From Costus lasius (taxonomy: Eukaryota > Streptophyta > Magnoliopsida > Zingiberales > Costaceae), in the NCBI GenBank assembly GCA_027563935.2, contig CM050448.1:67217843-67281842 (forward strand): a stretch of DNA of 64,000 bases. The letters are read 5' to 3'. The notes below the pieces were generated by a model. It had not been told where the DNA came from. It made no database searches and saw nothing but the letters and a program-made list of their open reading frames with translations. Shown piece after piece: positions 33,651-46,464 of this stretch. A program made the position numbers and the translations under genes. How positions within the stretch are numbered: the stretch's first letter is position 1; the number at the start of each line of letters is the position of its first letter.

Positions 33651-34878
33651 GATGAAAAATTTGTCATGCCCAGCATTTCAAATCCATCCAGACTTATGTC
33701 GTTCCTGTGTTACTTGAACCTCAGGTTGACTTTCAACCTGTATGTGAGATTGCACTCTCCATTTGTGTCTAAATGTATTGTGGTTGATTCTGGACCTTGT
33801 CCGAATCAAATCTACTCCCACTAGCTTCTTTCAAAGAAGTATCTCCTCAAGAAAGACAGCAGTATCGAGCAACAAATATTTTGTTCTCCTTTGGATAGAA
33901 ATAGCACCTTTCAGTGCCCCACAAACATATACTTTTGAGATCACTGCATATTACATTCCCAATTCCATTGAAGGAATGGGATATTTGCAGTTCGCAACTC
34001 AAAAGCTAACTTAGACACTTTCTTATGGAGTGGCAGTACATCTGTTTACATGACATCATAGTAGTATATTTGCATGACTATTCAAAGATGGAACCACATC
34101 CAATGTGTTCCTCTTTCTTTCTTTGAAATTCACCACACAGTGGTGTTCTAAGTAAGCTGTGAGATAACCCCACACTCCTTAGGACAGTCATCGAATTCTC
34201 CACTAATCACCTTGATCCAATCAAAGTGCTTTAATAGATCCTCCAATTTGACTCAATACTTCATTTGTGAACTTCTTGGATTTCTCCAAAGTTCTTAGGT
34301 TGGATAAGGCATACCCACACCTGATGAAGTATATAACACCTCTTAGTGCTTGTTTACATGGGTCCACACACATTGCTGTGTAATAGATCCAACAAGCCAC
34401 TTACCCTTCAACCCTTTATGGTGAAGGTAGCATCTATCACTTTGTTCCTTTGAACAAGGCTCACATTATCATAATCCTAAAAGGATAATGATCCCAATAG
34501 TCCATTGACCTTTGGATGTGACCATTGTTCGATGGTTCAAGAGACAATGCCATAAGAGGATGTTAATTGAATCAATGGATCTGATTTTGTGTTACATATA
34601 GAGCCACAAACTATTATCAACTGTATCACATCAATAGAACATCTCAATTTTAAAGAAAAAATCATTTATTATTTCAAACTGAAATCCTTTCCAAAAGGAA
34701 TGATGTTCTAATACATAAGCTGATACATAATAGCAAAGTTCTAGATAAAGTCTTCAAGGCAGTGAGATGATGTCAACAGCAGCATCCAATGCTCCGTCCC
34801 TGACCCGAGAGTCGATCCCACCAAGCCTCATGGTCCTACTTCTTTTGAGCTCCTGCATATGAAAAACATATGTAAGCT
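33651..34878 (-). pseudogene. pol: Copia-3 integrase remnants
   Basis: Around 34060-34360, minus strand, fragments matching KFKEFKNEVQNQLG, IKALRSDRGG and ERRNRTLLDMV of Copia-1 integrase can be read across frame changes and stops. The rest of this interval shows nothing readable, though a protease would be expected near its right end. Confidence 0.6.
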
Positions 34879-35421
34879 TCACATGCGGTACTCAGTACCC
34901 ATGAATAAGAAGTAGACAAAAGACCTCAGTAACACAATACCTGAAGCGGATGGATTACATCCCTTCTTCTTTGCCATGCTCTTCTTGGCCATCAATCTTC
35001 TTCGAAATACCCATGCATTCCTAGTCTTCCGAAGTATTAGCTTCGAAGATACAGAACCATGGTCATTCTCAGATTTAGGCATACACTCTGAAGATCCAAC
35101 AGAACTCTCCTGATCATTGTCTATAGAGCATGGTGTGAAGAGACCTTTGAGATGTATGATAAGATCATAAATCCCCATCTCATCACACTCAACCTTGACC
35201 TCTGGGGTCATGCACTCTAAGACAAGAGCAGTGTACTGTCCGTTATCTTCACAATGTTCAAGATAGACATTCCACTCCCACTCAGTAGTGAAATACACAC
35301 TGGGCTGGGATGGAGGTCTTTCAAGAAGATGCACCTTATTTTCTTGTTCGAGTATCTTGGACAAAATCTTGAACCACTTTGACCAATTTATCCCATCCAA
35401 TTTGTTTTTATAGAGTTTCAA
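34879..35421 (-). pseudogene. gag: Copia-3 gag remnant
   Basis: Minus-strand open stretch of about 180 codons. KLYKNKLDGINWSKWF and the downstream EHCEDNGQYTALVLECMTPE follow the capsid layout of Copia-1 Gag (FAGPNFSDWYGHLK, then LMLASMTPQLQ). The first codon given is not ATG, so the true start is probably upstream or lost. No zinc knuckle is seen and the C-terminal part is degraded. Confidence 0.75.
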
Positions 35422-36917
35422 TCTTAGATCAGGAGATGCCTTCTACAATAAGCAAATAAGTAAAATAAGTACTATGACAAAGCATTTAACAAGGACTTTA
35501 ACTTAAATGCTATGCTCCCACTATTTCCAAAAACAAGTTGAGAACTCTCAAACTCAACATGGAAAGAGGTGAGTAGGATCCTAATTTCACAAGAGGTCTC
35601 CGCGACTCACGAGGGTGAGTTGGGATGCACAGAGTGATCTCATGCTTCTTCAGGTAGGCATGCCAGCCAATTGTGTCATGCACAATTTCTCTTAGTTAAG
35701 ACAGACTAGGTGCCCTGTGTCCAGCGAGGGCTGGATATAGCACATAACCCTATCCTCTCAATAGCTGCCTCTAGTGATTCATCATGTCAGTGACATATGA
35801 AAAAACTAGTCAAGTCAGATCCTAACCGTTATGCCCAGGATCAACGAGTTTCCTTGCGAAGGCGCGCCTGATTAAAACGGACTGGGGAAACCATTGGCAC
35901 CACACACCTCCTAAAGATAAGTGGGTGTGTCCCACGAGGGTGGGAAACAGTTCACAACAACATCGATCGATAGTTTGATGAGGGCTACGCGTTAGAAGGC
36001 TATTGACTTGATATTTCAATGAGAGTTTTTTCATGTTTATTTTATTCTTTTCTAGCATGCAGTTTTCCTATGGTTATGGCAGCAAAGGAAAAACATCACA
36101 GGCATGCTATGGACAAAATAATAAACCATCACAGGCATGCTAGTTTGGTCGATATGGTCATAGCCCTTTTCATACACATAACTTGTCACGAGTCATGTGA
36201 CATGTTATCGTGCATCCAAGGGTTGCGAGTCCCTAAAGTAGATCAGCCCATGCCAAAAGCCGAAAGCATGTGTCCTTCGTTCAGCCGCAAGTCCATCACC
36301 ATGCTTCCAAAGCTGGCGCCACTTCTGACTCTGATTGAAGAAGACTCCTTGTTGTCAAGATGAAGCCTTAACCTATCTTATAATTCTACATCTATTCTAA
36401 ACAAGATGAAAAATTCTTTACAACAAGATAGGGAGAGAACCACACGCAGATGGAAAGAGATTTTACAAGCAATCATCACAAGTGGAAACATGCTTCCACA
36501 TCACAACACAGGAGGGCACTCGCTATGACCATATCAACCCAATCAAGTGGCGCATGTAAAATTTGAAAATCCAAAAAAATCAAATTTTAGCACCTTATGC
36601 GCCAACATCATCCAAAGCACTCTCTTAACCAAATTTATGCCAAAATTTAGATCAAGTTTCATGATGATTTCATAGACCCTATCGGCTGCCAGTTTTGTCA
36701 GATCAAGAGACCCGGCCAGTCCGAAGACACAATGCCCGTCCTACTTGACAAAACTATGTGCGCCTTCGGTCTTAAATCAAACATAAAACAAAATCAAATT
36801 TCGGCCATAAATTGAAAAGAGAGGTTTAGATGAAAAATGCTTTCTACGTGAAACGTGCATGGATAGAAGAAAAATTTTTCATACAAGCAAACATACACCT
36901 TGTGTTTCTCGCAAGTA
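35422..36917 (-). other. Copia-3 5' leader
   Basis: About 1.5 kb of noncoding sequence between primer site and gag. The part at 35560-36010 matches the leader fragment at 57641-58193 (GGGCATAACGGTTAGG, ATCCAGCCCTCGCTGGACAC), and its inner end matches the Copia-1 leader. Confidence 0.75.
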
Positions 36918-36930
36918 GCTCTGATACCAC
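36918..36930 (-). promoter_or_regulatory. Copia-3 primer binding site
   Basis: GTGGTATCAGAGC on the minus strand, a perfect initiator tRNA-Met site, directly after the 5' LTR end. Confidence 0.93.
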
Positions 36931-39900
36931 TGTTAGGGAATACCGGGTGTAATTTAAAATTTTGCAGTCCCAGGACGCAGCAGAAGAATCATTACACCCG
37001 AAACATATTCCAGTCCCAAGGATCCATGCGAGAGAGAAAACACAAGGATGTGTTAGAGATGTACCTCTTTTGCTTGTCTAGTTGCCGAAGCCATGTTGAA
37101 GGCGCCCATATGTTCGCCCTCTACAAGTATCCACGCGTTGACCATCTCAACATTGCTCCCTTCCACGCTTGGTGCTAGCCTCGGGAAGAGAATCAAGTCT
37201 TTGTCACTCTCTTCAGATCTTGCGCCACCTCCAAGGTAGAAGCGCCAAGAAGAGATGAGGAGGAAGAAGATGTGCCAAGTACTTCCTTCTTCTTCTTTGC
37301 TTGCGCCACCTTCAAGCAAGGTGCACCAATGGCCAAGGAATGGATAAGGCTTGTGGCAAGGAGATGCCACCAAGCACTAAGACTCCTTGCACCAAGAAGA
37401 GAGGGAGATGAAGAAGAAGTTGCGGCCACTTGGAAGAAGCTTGCGCCAACCCTATATTGCTCTTGCCACTTGCCCTCCAATTCTCTCCAAGAGATATGTC
37501 ACGCCTCCAAGAGATTGTCCACACGAACAATATCAACAAGAAGGGCGGCAAGGGGTCCTATAAATAGGATACGAGGCAGCTATGGCAATGGCTAGGATCG
37601 TGCCAAGTGGGCGGCTAGGATAAAAGAGTCTTGAGGTAAGAAAAGTCTCCAAGACTTTACCATAAACCTCATTCAACCTATCCTAATTTGCCCAATGGCC
37701 ATATCAGCCCAAGACATGCCTTAGAGGCATGCATTCCATCCAAGGAGAAGGGCTAGGCGCAACAAGCAAGAGGAATTCGGCTAGGGTGGTGTCTTGGGAG
37801 AAATTAGGGTTTGAGGTAAGGTAAGTCTCCAAGATTTTACCATAAATCTCACCCTACTTGTCATATGCGCCCAAGCTCTTTCCAAAAGAGCTTTCAAGCC
37901 ATATCAGCCCCAACCCTTGCCATAGAGGCAAGGTTTCCATCCAAGGAACAAAGGGGGAGGTGCCTAATGCTTCCTTATGAAGCAACATGCGCCCACTTCA
38001 CCCCATTATGCCCTTGGCGCCAATGGGGTGAAACTCTTCCCCATTATACCCTTATTTGCTTATACCTCTTCTTGACAACTAGTTTTTGGGCCTCATTGGA
38101 TAACGAGCTAGCCCAAACTTCATGGCATGGGTTGATTAAGCCATTGGATCCAATGCAACCCTAATCCAAATGTGACCAATCTAAGTCAATTTCGGGTTAA
38201 CCTGCCAAAAATGAAGTTTGTCTCCAATAACTTTCTTCCAACTCATCAGGCCCATTGGCGCTGATGAAATCTTCCAAATGGATCCAAGTTATCCAATAAC
38301 TTGATCCAAAGGCTTCTGATTAAAGCAACGTCAAGAGTCTATTGCGTGTGACCCCGTAGGATCCATATGACGATGGTAATGATGTAAACATCATAAGTAG
38401 TGAGGGGTATCTAGCAACACATCACTACTACCCATGTCATAGGACTTAAGTCATTATGGCAACAACTCCTAACAAGCAACGAGGATTCCCATTGCATTAT
38501 AGATCCCTTTGCCTAAACTGATATCCTGCCATTGGATTAGTCTCAAGTTCATCAATCCAATGCATGTTGGTGTATATGCCCTGCAGACCAATGTATGGAC
38601 ATGCTCAGGCATTGTTTGAATGTACTTTGATAGAATTATTATTTTATATAGAGGCATGGTCGTTATTATGTAGACTTCTCTACCTGTGTTGATGTATTGA
38701 GTTGCATATATAATGTCCCAGGAGTTTGGATTGGATCCATTCTCATAAGCTATCCCCAGACAAGGTACCATAGCAGATATGGGACAGCTTTGGTACATGT
38801 GAGACTGGTGTATGGGCTGGTTAGGTGCGGGGCACAGTAACACAGACATACAGGTGCATTGGATGCACTGGAGTGATCCACCGTGAGGATTGACTTGTCT
38901 AGTCAACAAGTCAATCTCACATGCAAGAGGTTTGCATTGATCCTTAGACTTGAGGTATTCATGTCTAGATTTGATGATGGGTATGCTTTGATACAGTCTT
39001 ACGTCTCTCCGTAATTGGGAGACCAAAACGACTGTCATTGGGCATGTCATAAGTCACGTAGAGACATGGATGACCAATAGTAGGATTTGCCCCTTCCTTC
39101 AGAGGAAGCATGATATCCACTTTGGGGCACCCCACCTTATTACTGCATGACAGGAATGTGTGGCCACACTAGTTGAGTCATGACCAATGCATTGGATTGA
39201 TAAACTTGAGACTAATCCAATAGCAGGATATCAGTTTAGGCAAAGGGATCTATAATGCAATGGGAATCCTCGTTGCTTGTTAGGAGTTGTTGCCATAATG
39301 ACTTAAGTCCTATGACATGGGTAGTAGTGATGTGTTGCTAGATACCCCTCACTACTTATGATGTTTACATCATTGCCATCATCATATGGATCCTACGGGG
39401 TCACACGCAATAGACTCTTGACGTTGCTTTAATCAGAAGCCTTATGATCAAGTTATTGGATAACTTGGATAAATTTGGAAGATTTCATCAGCGCCAATGG
39501 GCCTGATGAGTTGGAAGAAAGTTATTGGAGCCAAACTTCATTTTTGGCAGGTTGACCCGAAATTGACCTAGATTGGTCACATTTGGATTAGGGTTGCATT
39601 GGGTTGGATCCAAAGGCTTAATCAACCCATGCCATGAAGTTTGGGCTAGCTCATTATCCAATGAGGCCCAATAACTAGTTGTCAAGAAGAGGTATAAGCA
39701 AATAAGGGTATAATGGGGAAGAGTTTCACCCCATTGGCGCCAAGGGCATAATGGGGTGAAGTGGGCGCATGTTGCTTCATAAGGAAGCATTAGGCGCCTC
39801 CCCCTTTGTTCCTTGGATGGAAACTTTGCCTCTATGGTAAGGGTTGGGGTTGATATGGCTTGAAAACTCTTTTGGAAAGAGCTTGGGCGCATATGACAAG

Positions 39901-41450
39901 TAGGGTGAGATTTATGGTAAAGTCTTGGAGACTTTCCTTACCTCATAAACCCTACATGCACCCAAACCCTTACCCTAGCCGAATACCTCTTGCTTGTTGC
40001 GCCTAGCCCTTCTTCCTTGGATGGAATGCATGCCTCTAAGGCATGTCATGGGCTGATATATTGCTTGGGGCACAAGACAAGGTCTTGGCGCATAAGGAAG
40101 GGTTGAATGGGTTTAAGGAAATGTCTTGGAGACTTTCCTTGTCGCAAACCTTTTCATCCTAGCCATACACTTGGCATGATCCTATCCTTTGCCCTAGCCG
40201 CCTCTTGTCCTATTTATAGGACCCCTTACCGCCCCTTCTAATGTTTGACTCCTTGAAGGTGTGAGGACACATAGAGAGGCGTGAGCAAGGGCAAAAGGTG
40301 ACAACAAAGGCTTGGCGCAACCTTCTTCCAAGTGGCCGAAAGACCTCCTCTTCTTCTTCTCCTCTTCTTAGTGCAAAGAGAAATTGGGCTTGGTGGCTTC
40401 TCCTTCTATTGCCGCAAGCTCTCTCCCTCTCATTGCCATTGGCGCATCTTGCTTGAAGGTGGCGCAAGCAAAGAAGAAGAGGGAAGTCCTTGGCAGCATC
40501 TTCCCTATCCCCTCCTTGGCGTAAGTTCTGTTGAAGGTGGTGCAAGTGAGGTGAAGGCTTGATTCTCTTCCCGAGGCTAGCACCAAGCGTGGAAGGGAGC
40601 AACGATCAAGGAGTTGACGCGTGGATACTTGTAGAGGGCGAGCACTTGATCGTCTTCAACATGGCTTCGGCAACTAGACAAGCAAAAGAGGTACATCTCT
40701 AACTCATCCTTGTGTCTTCTCTCTCGCATGGATCCTTGGGAACGGAATATGTTTCGGGTGTAATGATTCTTCCGCTGCGTCCTGGGACTGCAAAATTTTA
40801 AATTACACCCGGTATTCCATAACAATGCATTGGTCATGACTCAACTAGTGTGGCCACACATTCCTGTTATGCACCAATAAGGTGGGGCGCCCCCGAGTGG
40901 ATATCATGCTTCCAATAAGGAAGGGGCAAATTCTACTATTGGTCATCCATGTCTCTACATGACTTATGATATGCCCAATGACAGTCGTTTTGGTCTCCCA
41001 ATTATGGAGAGACGTAAGACTGTATCAAAGCATACCCATCATCAAATCTAGACATGAATACCTCAAGTCTAAGGATCAATGCAATCCTCTTGCATGTGAG
41101 ATTGACTTGTTGACTAGACAAGTCAATCCTCATGGTGGATCACTCCAGTGCATCCAATGCACCTATATGTCTATGTTACTGTGCCCTGCGCCTAACCAGC
41201 CCATACACTAGTCTCACATGTACCAAAGCTGTCCCATATCTGCTAAGGTACCTTGACTGGGGATAGCTTATGAGAATGGATCCAACCAAACTCCTGGGAC
41301 ATTATTTATGCAACTCAATACATCAACGCAGGTAGAGAAGTCTGCATAATAACGACCATGCCTCTATAAAGAATAATAGTTCTATCAAAGTACATTCAAA
41401 CAATGTCCGACCATGTCCAAACATTGGTCTGCAGGGCATAAACACCAACA
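36931..41450 (-). repeat. Copia-3 5' LTR, split by a solo LTR
   Basis: Two pieces (36931-38564 and 40825-41450) make an LTR of about 2255 bp matching 29950-32178. The insertion carries one extra ATGCA. Confidence 0.93.
38565..40824 (+). repeat. Copia solo LTR nested in Copia-3 LTR
   Basis: TGTTGGTGTATATGCCC to CGGTATTCCATAACA, 2260 bp, flanked by ATGCA (38560-38564 and 40825-40829). Related to the Copia-3 LTRs but in the opposite orientation. A TATA-like TATTTATAGG lies at 40211-40220. No internal sequence, so it arose by LTR-LTR recombination. Confidence 0.95.
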
Positions 41451-42764
41451 GAGATTACAAAAACCCTTAAGCAGATAAACTCTAGGTTAGATGGTGTTGT
41501 TTCTCATAACAAGATGTTAGAAACTCAGATAGCACAACAGGCTAATACACCTTATAGACCCCCTGGGGAGTTACCTGCAAAACCTGAACCAAATCCCAGG
41601 GAACATTGTAATGTCATCATGACTAGGAGTGGTAGACAGTTGGAAGATCCAAGGGGGCCCTTAGATGATGAAGAGGATGAGCCTAATGTTATGCCTACTG
41701 AGGAACCTGTTTTGTAACCACAACCCACACGAGTGTAGCCCTTTCCTGATTCTTCTCCTTCTGAAGAGAAAGGGTCTTCCTAGAAAGGTGACATACTTTG
41801 TGAGGTTGAGGTACCCAGACCTAGTTCTCCACAGCCATATGGTACACCTATCCCTTTCCCCCAGAGGATCGTGCAGGCTAAACTAGATAGGCAGTTTGGG
41901 AAATTTTTGGAAGTGTTGAAAAATTTGTACATTAATATTCCTCTCACTGATGCTATTTCTCAAATGCCTACATATGCAAAATTTTTAAAAGAAATTTTAT
42001 CTAACAAGAGAAAAATAGAAAATTATTGCATTGTTGCTTTAACTGAAGAATGTAGTGCCATCATTCAAAACAAGCTGCCACCCAAACTAAAGGATCTAGG
42101 TCATTTTTCTGTTCCTGTTTCTATTGGAGATATGGCTTTTAACCGAGCCTTATGTGACCTCGGTGCAAGTGTTAGTTTAATACCTTATTCTCTTTACAAG
42201 AAATTGGATATTGGAGAACTCAAACCAACCTCAATGACTTTGCAACTTGCTGACTCATCAATAAAGCATCCGGTTGGTATATTAGAAAATGTTCCTGTAC
42301 AGATTGGTAAGTTTTTCATACCTGCTAATTTTATAGTTTTAGAGATGGAAGAAAATTTGAAAAACCCTATTATACTTGGTAGACCTTTCTTGTCTACATC
42401 TGGAGCACTCATTGATGTAAAAAAGGGAAAATTGACTTTTGAAGTTTGTGGTGATATAATTGAATTTGATTTGACTGATTCTTTAAAAAGAGCATCACAC
42501 TCAGGAACATGTTGTAGCATAGACATATTTGATGATGAGGTTGTTTGTGACATGCATAATTTGTTTGATGAACCTTCTGACTTTGAAACTGACACACTTT
42601 CTGAGTGTGCTAATAAAGAATTTCAGGAAAGGGCAGTGAAGAAGAAAAGAAAGAGACGAAAGAGGAGAGGAATATCAAAATTACCTGAAGAAGTAAAAAG
42701 GCTCATAAATAAATTTGGATACTATTTCAAGTTTGAGCCTTATGTTCTTAAGAGCCCTGAATGA
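41451..42764 (+). pseudogene. Athila-3 Gag linker and aspartic protease
   Basis: Resumes the gag frame after Copia-3 (NKMLETQIAQQANTPYRPP). A TAA at about 41715 (probably former Gln) and further stops near 41737 and 41781 break the linker, but the frame is kept. From about 41871 the protease region is open for 297 codons: KLDRQFGKFLEVLKNLY, catalytic DLGA (Asp codon 42156-42158), IILGRPFLS. The end has a basic run (KKKRKRRKRRG) and FGYYFKFEPYV. RT would be expected next in a full element, but instead the post-integrase noncoding block follows within 60 bp. Confidence 0.9.
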
Positions 42765-43786
42765 GACATAGAGAAATCAGGATAGCCACCAAAGACACAA
42801 CCACGATCAAATCTGAGTGTTAAACGGTCAAGCTAATGACCATAAATTAGCGCTTCTTGGGAGGCAACCCAAGCAAAACTTTTTCTTTTTCTTTGATTTT
42901 GGTTTGTTTTCACTTAGGTTTACTTTGTTTAGAGTTAACCCTTCCTTTTCTGATTTTTTGTGATATTTTTGAGATTTTTTTGAATTTTGATTATAAAATA
43001 CGGCAGTACCGTATTTGCTCGATGAACTCTCACGGTACCGTATTGCCGAACATTTTTGAATTGAAAGTTTTTTTCATTTTACGGCAGTACCGTGTTCGCT
43101 TTCACGGTACCGTATTTCTGGCTGTTTTAGAATAGAAAGTTTTTTTGGTTTTATGGCACTGCCATGGATTCTTGCACGGTACCGTAATCTAGAGGAATTT
43201 TGGACATAAATTTTTTTCGAAATTACGGCGGTACCGTATTTTCACACGGTGCCGTATTTTCTGCGTTTACCCGTACAGAACCTGTACCCAACATACGGCC
43301 CTACCGTATTCATTATACGGTGCCGTAATGCCACCCAACCCCACGTATTCACGTGCCGTATTTAGGGTTCGGCACACTGTTCTTAGGGTTTCTTCTCCCG
43401 ATTTCGCGCTGACTTTTTGTTTTTCCTCAAGCATTCACTTCCCAAACCTTCGTGTGATCTTTCCCCTCAACTTTCATCCGATTCCAAGCAAAAATCATGA
43501 CGATTTCGAGCTCGATCACGATTATTTCTGGGTCGCTGCACTATTTTCCGCCGAGATTTTGCTTCTTCCGATTCCTCTCATCCAAGCGTAGATTTGCTTG
43601 CTTCCAGGTTCAGAAACCCTCGTGGGAGAAAGGAGATCACATTCCAAAGGGATCTGAAGCTCGATCTCAACTCAGAAATCCAGATTCTAAGCTTCAAATC
43701 CAGCCTGTTTGCCAGCCGCACGATTTTGGTAACGCAAGTTCCTCAAAATTTCCCCTGTTGTTCCTTATTTCTTTTTGCACTATAAT
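42765..43786 (+). other. Athila-3 inter-ORF region with hairpin and dyad array
   Basis: CTTGGGAGGCAACCCAAG hairpin at 42856-42873. Dyad array units start at 42998, 43079, 43151, 43223 and 43293, second dyads at 43030, 43102, 43174, 43244 and 43315. From 43330 to 43786 the sequence is C- and T-rich with TTAGGGTTC and TTAGGGTTT, like a plant 5' untranslated region, and leads into the third ORF. Confidence 0.85.
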
Positions 43787-45213
43787 ATGACACCTACCAA
43801 AAAGTTGGAATCAAAGAAGAAAGGAAAGGCCCCTGCTAAACCTCAGATGCCACCACCGAATCCCTTTGGTATCGTGTTTAGGGATGAAGAACATGAGCAG
43901 AGATATAACATGCTGCTTACTCGACGCATCGTGAAAACAAAATACACTGATACTAGAGCTTTAGAACTCCTTGGACTGAAGGACGATGTGTTTTGGATGT
44001 ATGACAGGGTAGGGTTGAGAGAATATTTTGAGATTACATCTGAAACTTACCTACCTATTGTTATAGAAGTTTTAAGCAGCTTAGAGGTCAGTTGGGATGA
44101 ATACATGGATCACACTGCCGAGGGAGAAATCAGATTTAGGATGATGAACGAAGAAAGAATGCTCACATTGAAAGAAATTCGACGCCTATTCTACATCCCA
44201 CGAAAAGGGTGAACAGAACCACCCATTGGATTTATTGAGCATATCTTTTGGGACCAGATTTCCTCAGACAGCAAGTTTTCAGCCTCAATAGCAAGAGCTT
44301 CGAAGATCTCAAATCCCTGCATTAAATACGCCCACCGCGTCCTTGCACACACGATATTCGGGCGAGGAGATAGTGGTGGTATTGTCACTCACGCTGAATT
44401 ATTTTTACTCTGGAGTATGCTTCATGGTTACACTATAGATATAGCTTTCTTTTTCATGAGACACCTTAATAAGGTGTCAAGGGCTAAGAAAGGGGCTATA
44501 GTGATAGGAGGTTTCCTTACTCCTATAGCACTACATCTTGGGATTGAGCCCTATGGGATCGAGGTTGCTCAAGGCAACTCCAGGATAGATATTGAATCAT
44601 GCATTGCAATGAAGATGATTCAACGTGATGGGGACACTTGTAATTTGATACTTCAGCCAGGCCTTCCCACATTGCCATTGCCTAACCCCGACGGACCTCA
44701 GTGCAGAACCTTGAAAATTGGAAGCTATTACCCAGTTGCGTGTCTTATGCCACACCTGCGCCCGAGACATCGCTCTCACCACAGCCTACTACTTGGGGTG
44801 ATGACCCACTTGGTATGGGCATCGACTCCTCGCCACCTAGAGTCACCGAGCCACTACCGCATGGAGCCACCGGATCATCCTCTCAGCATGCAGCCCCAGA
44901 TCAGCGAGATTAGCAAAGTTACCGAGACCCTGGTTTCCAGACTATCTCCGCTCAGTTATATAGACAGGAGCAGTGTATGGAGAGGATAATGGGAGGCATT
45001 GGGAGGATTCATGAGCAGATCAGTTATGTTCACTCAGATGTCGAGGCATTAGGGAACTATATGGAGGACATGGGGAATTTTCTTTATGAACGCTTTGGAT
45101 ATGAAGACCCCAGGAGAGGTGGTATCTACGGCAATGCAGGTGAGGGAACATCACACAACCCCCTGGCTATTGCCCTGGCTGAAGAAGACGAGGAGGAGAC
45201 GCAATCGGACTAG
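43787..45213 (+). pseudogene. Athila-3 third ORF, Athila ORF1-like protein
   Basis: About 475 codons from ATG 43787 (MTPTKKLESKKKGKAP). The basic N-terminus is followed by a globular region with NPFGIVFRDEEHE, TDTRALELLGL, TYLPIVIEVLSSLEV and later LAHTIFGRG, AELFLLWSML and IGGFLTPIALHLGIEPYG. From memory this layout resembles the Athila ORF1 family, of unknown function. The C-terminal part is Pro/Ser-rich, then possibly coiled coil (MERIMGGIGRIHEQISYVHS), ending in an acidic tail. Lesions: TGA at 44210 (probably former Trp), a frameshift near 44695, TAG near 44911. I see no clear signal peptide or membrane segment. Confidence 0.75.
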
Positions 45214-46095
45214 GAAGATTTTGTGAGTATCTTGTTATTAATTTCATGCCTTATTCGAGTTCACTAATTCATGTTGGTTCTAAACTCATGTAGGGGAGGA
45301 TGACTTTTCAAACTTCTTGCCTCCTACTGCTATGGATTCTTGTTTTTCTTTGCTATATGATTTTGATATGGTTGTACCGACATATTTAGAAGATTCACTA
45401 TGCCTTCTATTCGATTTGGTTGTATTTGTGATATTTGATGTTCTGGATTGATTCTATGAGTTTGGTATACCATAAGATTTGTTTGGTATTTACTGGTTGT
45501 CGTTGATGCACTTGAGTGGTTTATTTATCTAAGAAAATACTGCCGTTATCATGCCAAAATTTTTCTTGATGATTTACATGTTGAAAAAATTGAAATTAGG
45601 ATTAGACCTATTATGATGAGTTTATTTCTCTAATACATATCTACCTTTTGAAAATTTTTCGTTGATCAATAGATGGAGTTTTGGATGAACATATTATCTG
45701 AGGAATTGATTTTAGAGGGAAGTTACTTCTTTGAATAAAATCAGCATATGAGTGTAATTTTTGAATTGATATTGATAGATTAATTCAGTTGATGTTCATG
45801 CTATTTACTATTTGTTGGGAAAAGAGATTCCTTGATCCAAATAGAGTGAGAACTCCCCTACTTGGCATTGTGGGAAACCACAGTGGTACCAAAGGATTTG
45901 GGTTGAAGTAATGAATAAAAGATGCATGTATCTATGTGGGTACATGCCCTGAGAGAAATCTATTCACATAAACTCCGCTATCCTTGGTAAACCGTTTCCA
46001 ATAAGAGGATATGAGTTCTATTGCGTTGGTTATGTGATCAATGCACTCTAATTTCATCACCGGCAAAAAGGGTGGTAATCGAATTAGAGAGTGTG

Positions 46096-46135
<40 letters not shown>

Positions 46136-46464
46136 AGAGATGTTGAATGATGATTATGAGTGGAAAAAGATCTTGGAACAGCTAATCCTGTAAACAAAAG
46201 TTAATGATTATGAATTGAAAACTAGATAAGGTATTGAGATTGATATTCCCTTTATGCAAGTTGTGAAGTTTTATTCAAGTAAGTAATGAAACTTGAAAAT
46301 CAAATGCAAAGGATGATATGTCTATTTGAAATTCCATAGAATGGTTAACGAAAGTTTTCATTGGTGATTGTGTTTTAGAAATTTATTCGTCATGAGAAAG
46401 TTTTCTCCTTGATCAATTTCTTGAATTTTGCTTGAGGACAAGCAATGTTTGAGCCTTATGTGTT
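45214..46464 (+). other. Athila-3 3' noncoding region with AG microsatellite
   Basis: No gene. Holds the 7-10-7 stem-loop at 45924-45947 (arms GCATGTA and TACATGC), the ACTCCCCTACTTGGCA block near 45853, an (AG)16 microsatellite at 46101-46132 and GCTTGAGGACAAGC just before the LTR. Confidence 0.8.

Larger units (their letters stand above)
29950..41450 (-). mobile_element. Copia-3: Ty1/copia element on the minus strand
   Basis: Flanked by GAGAT (29945-29949 and 41451-41455), a target duplication inside Athila-3 gag. LTRs are about 2.23-2.26 kb. Primer site and polypurine tract are both recognisable. The internal region (32179-36930) keeps gag and scattered pieces of integrase, RT and RNase H but is heavily decayed. 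Its 5' LTR holds a plus-strand solo LTR of a related family. Confidence 0.95.

Noticed and set aside
38469..39050. 193-codon minus-strand open frame
   Set aside because: It crosses the junction between the Copia-3 LTR and the nested solo LTR at 38565, so it cannot be an ancestral gene.
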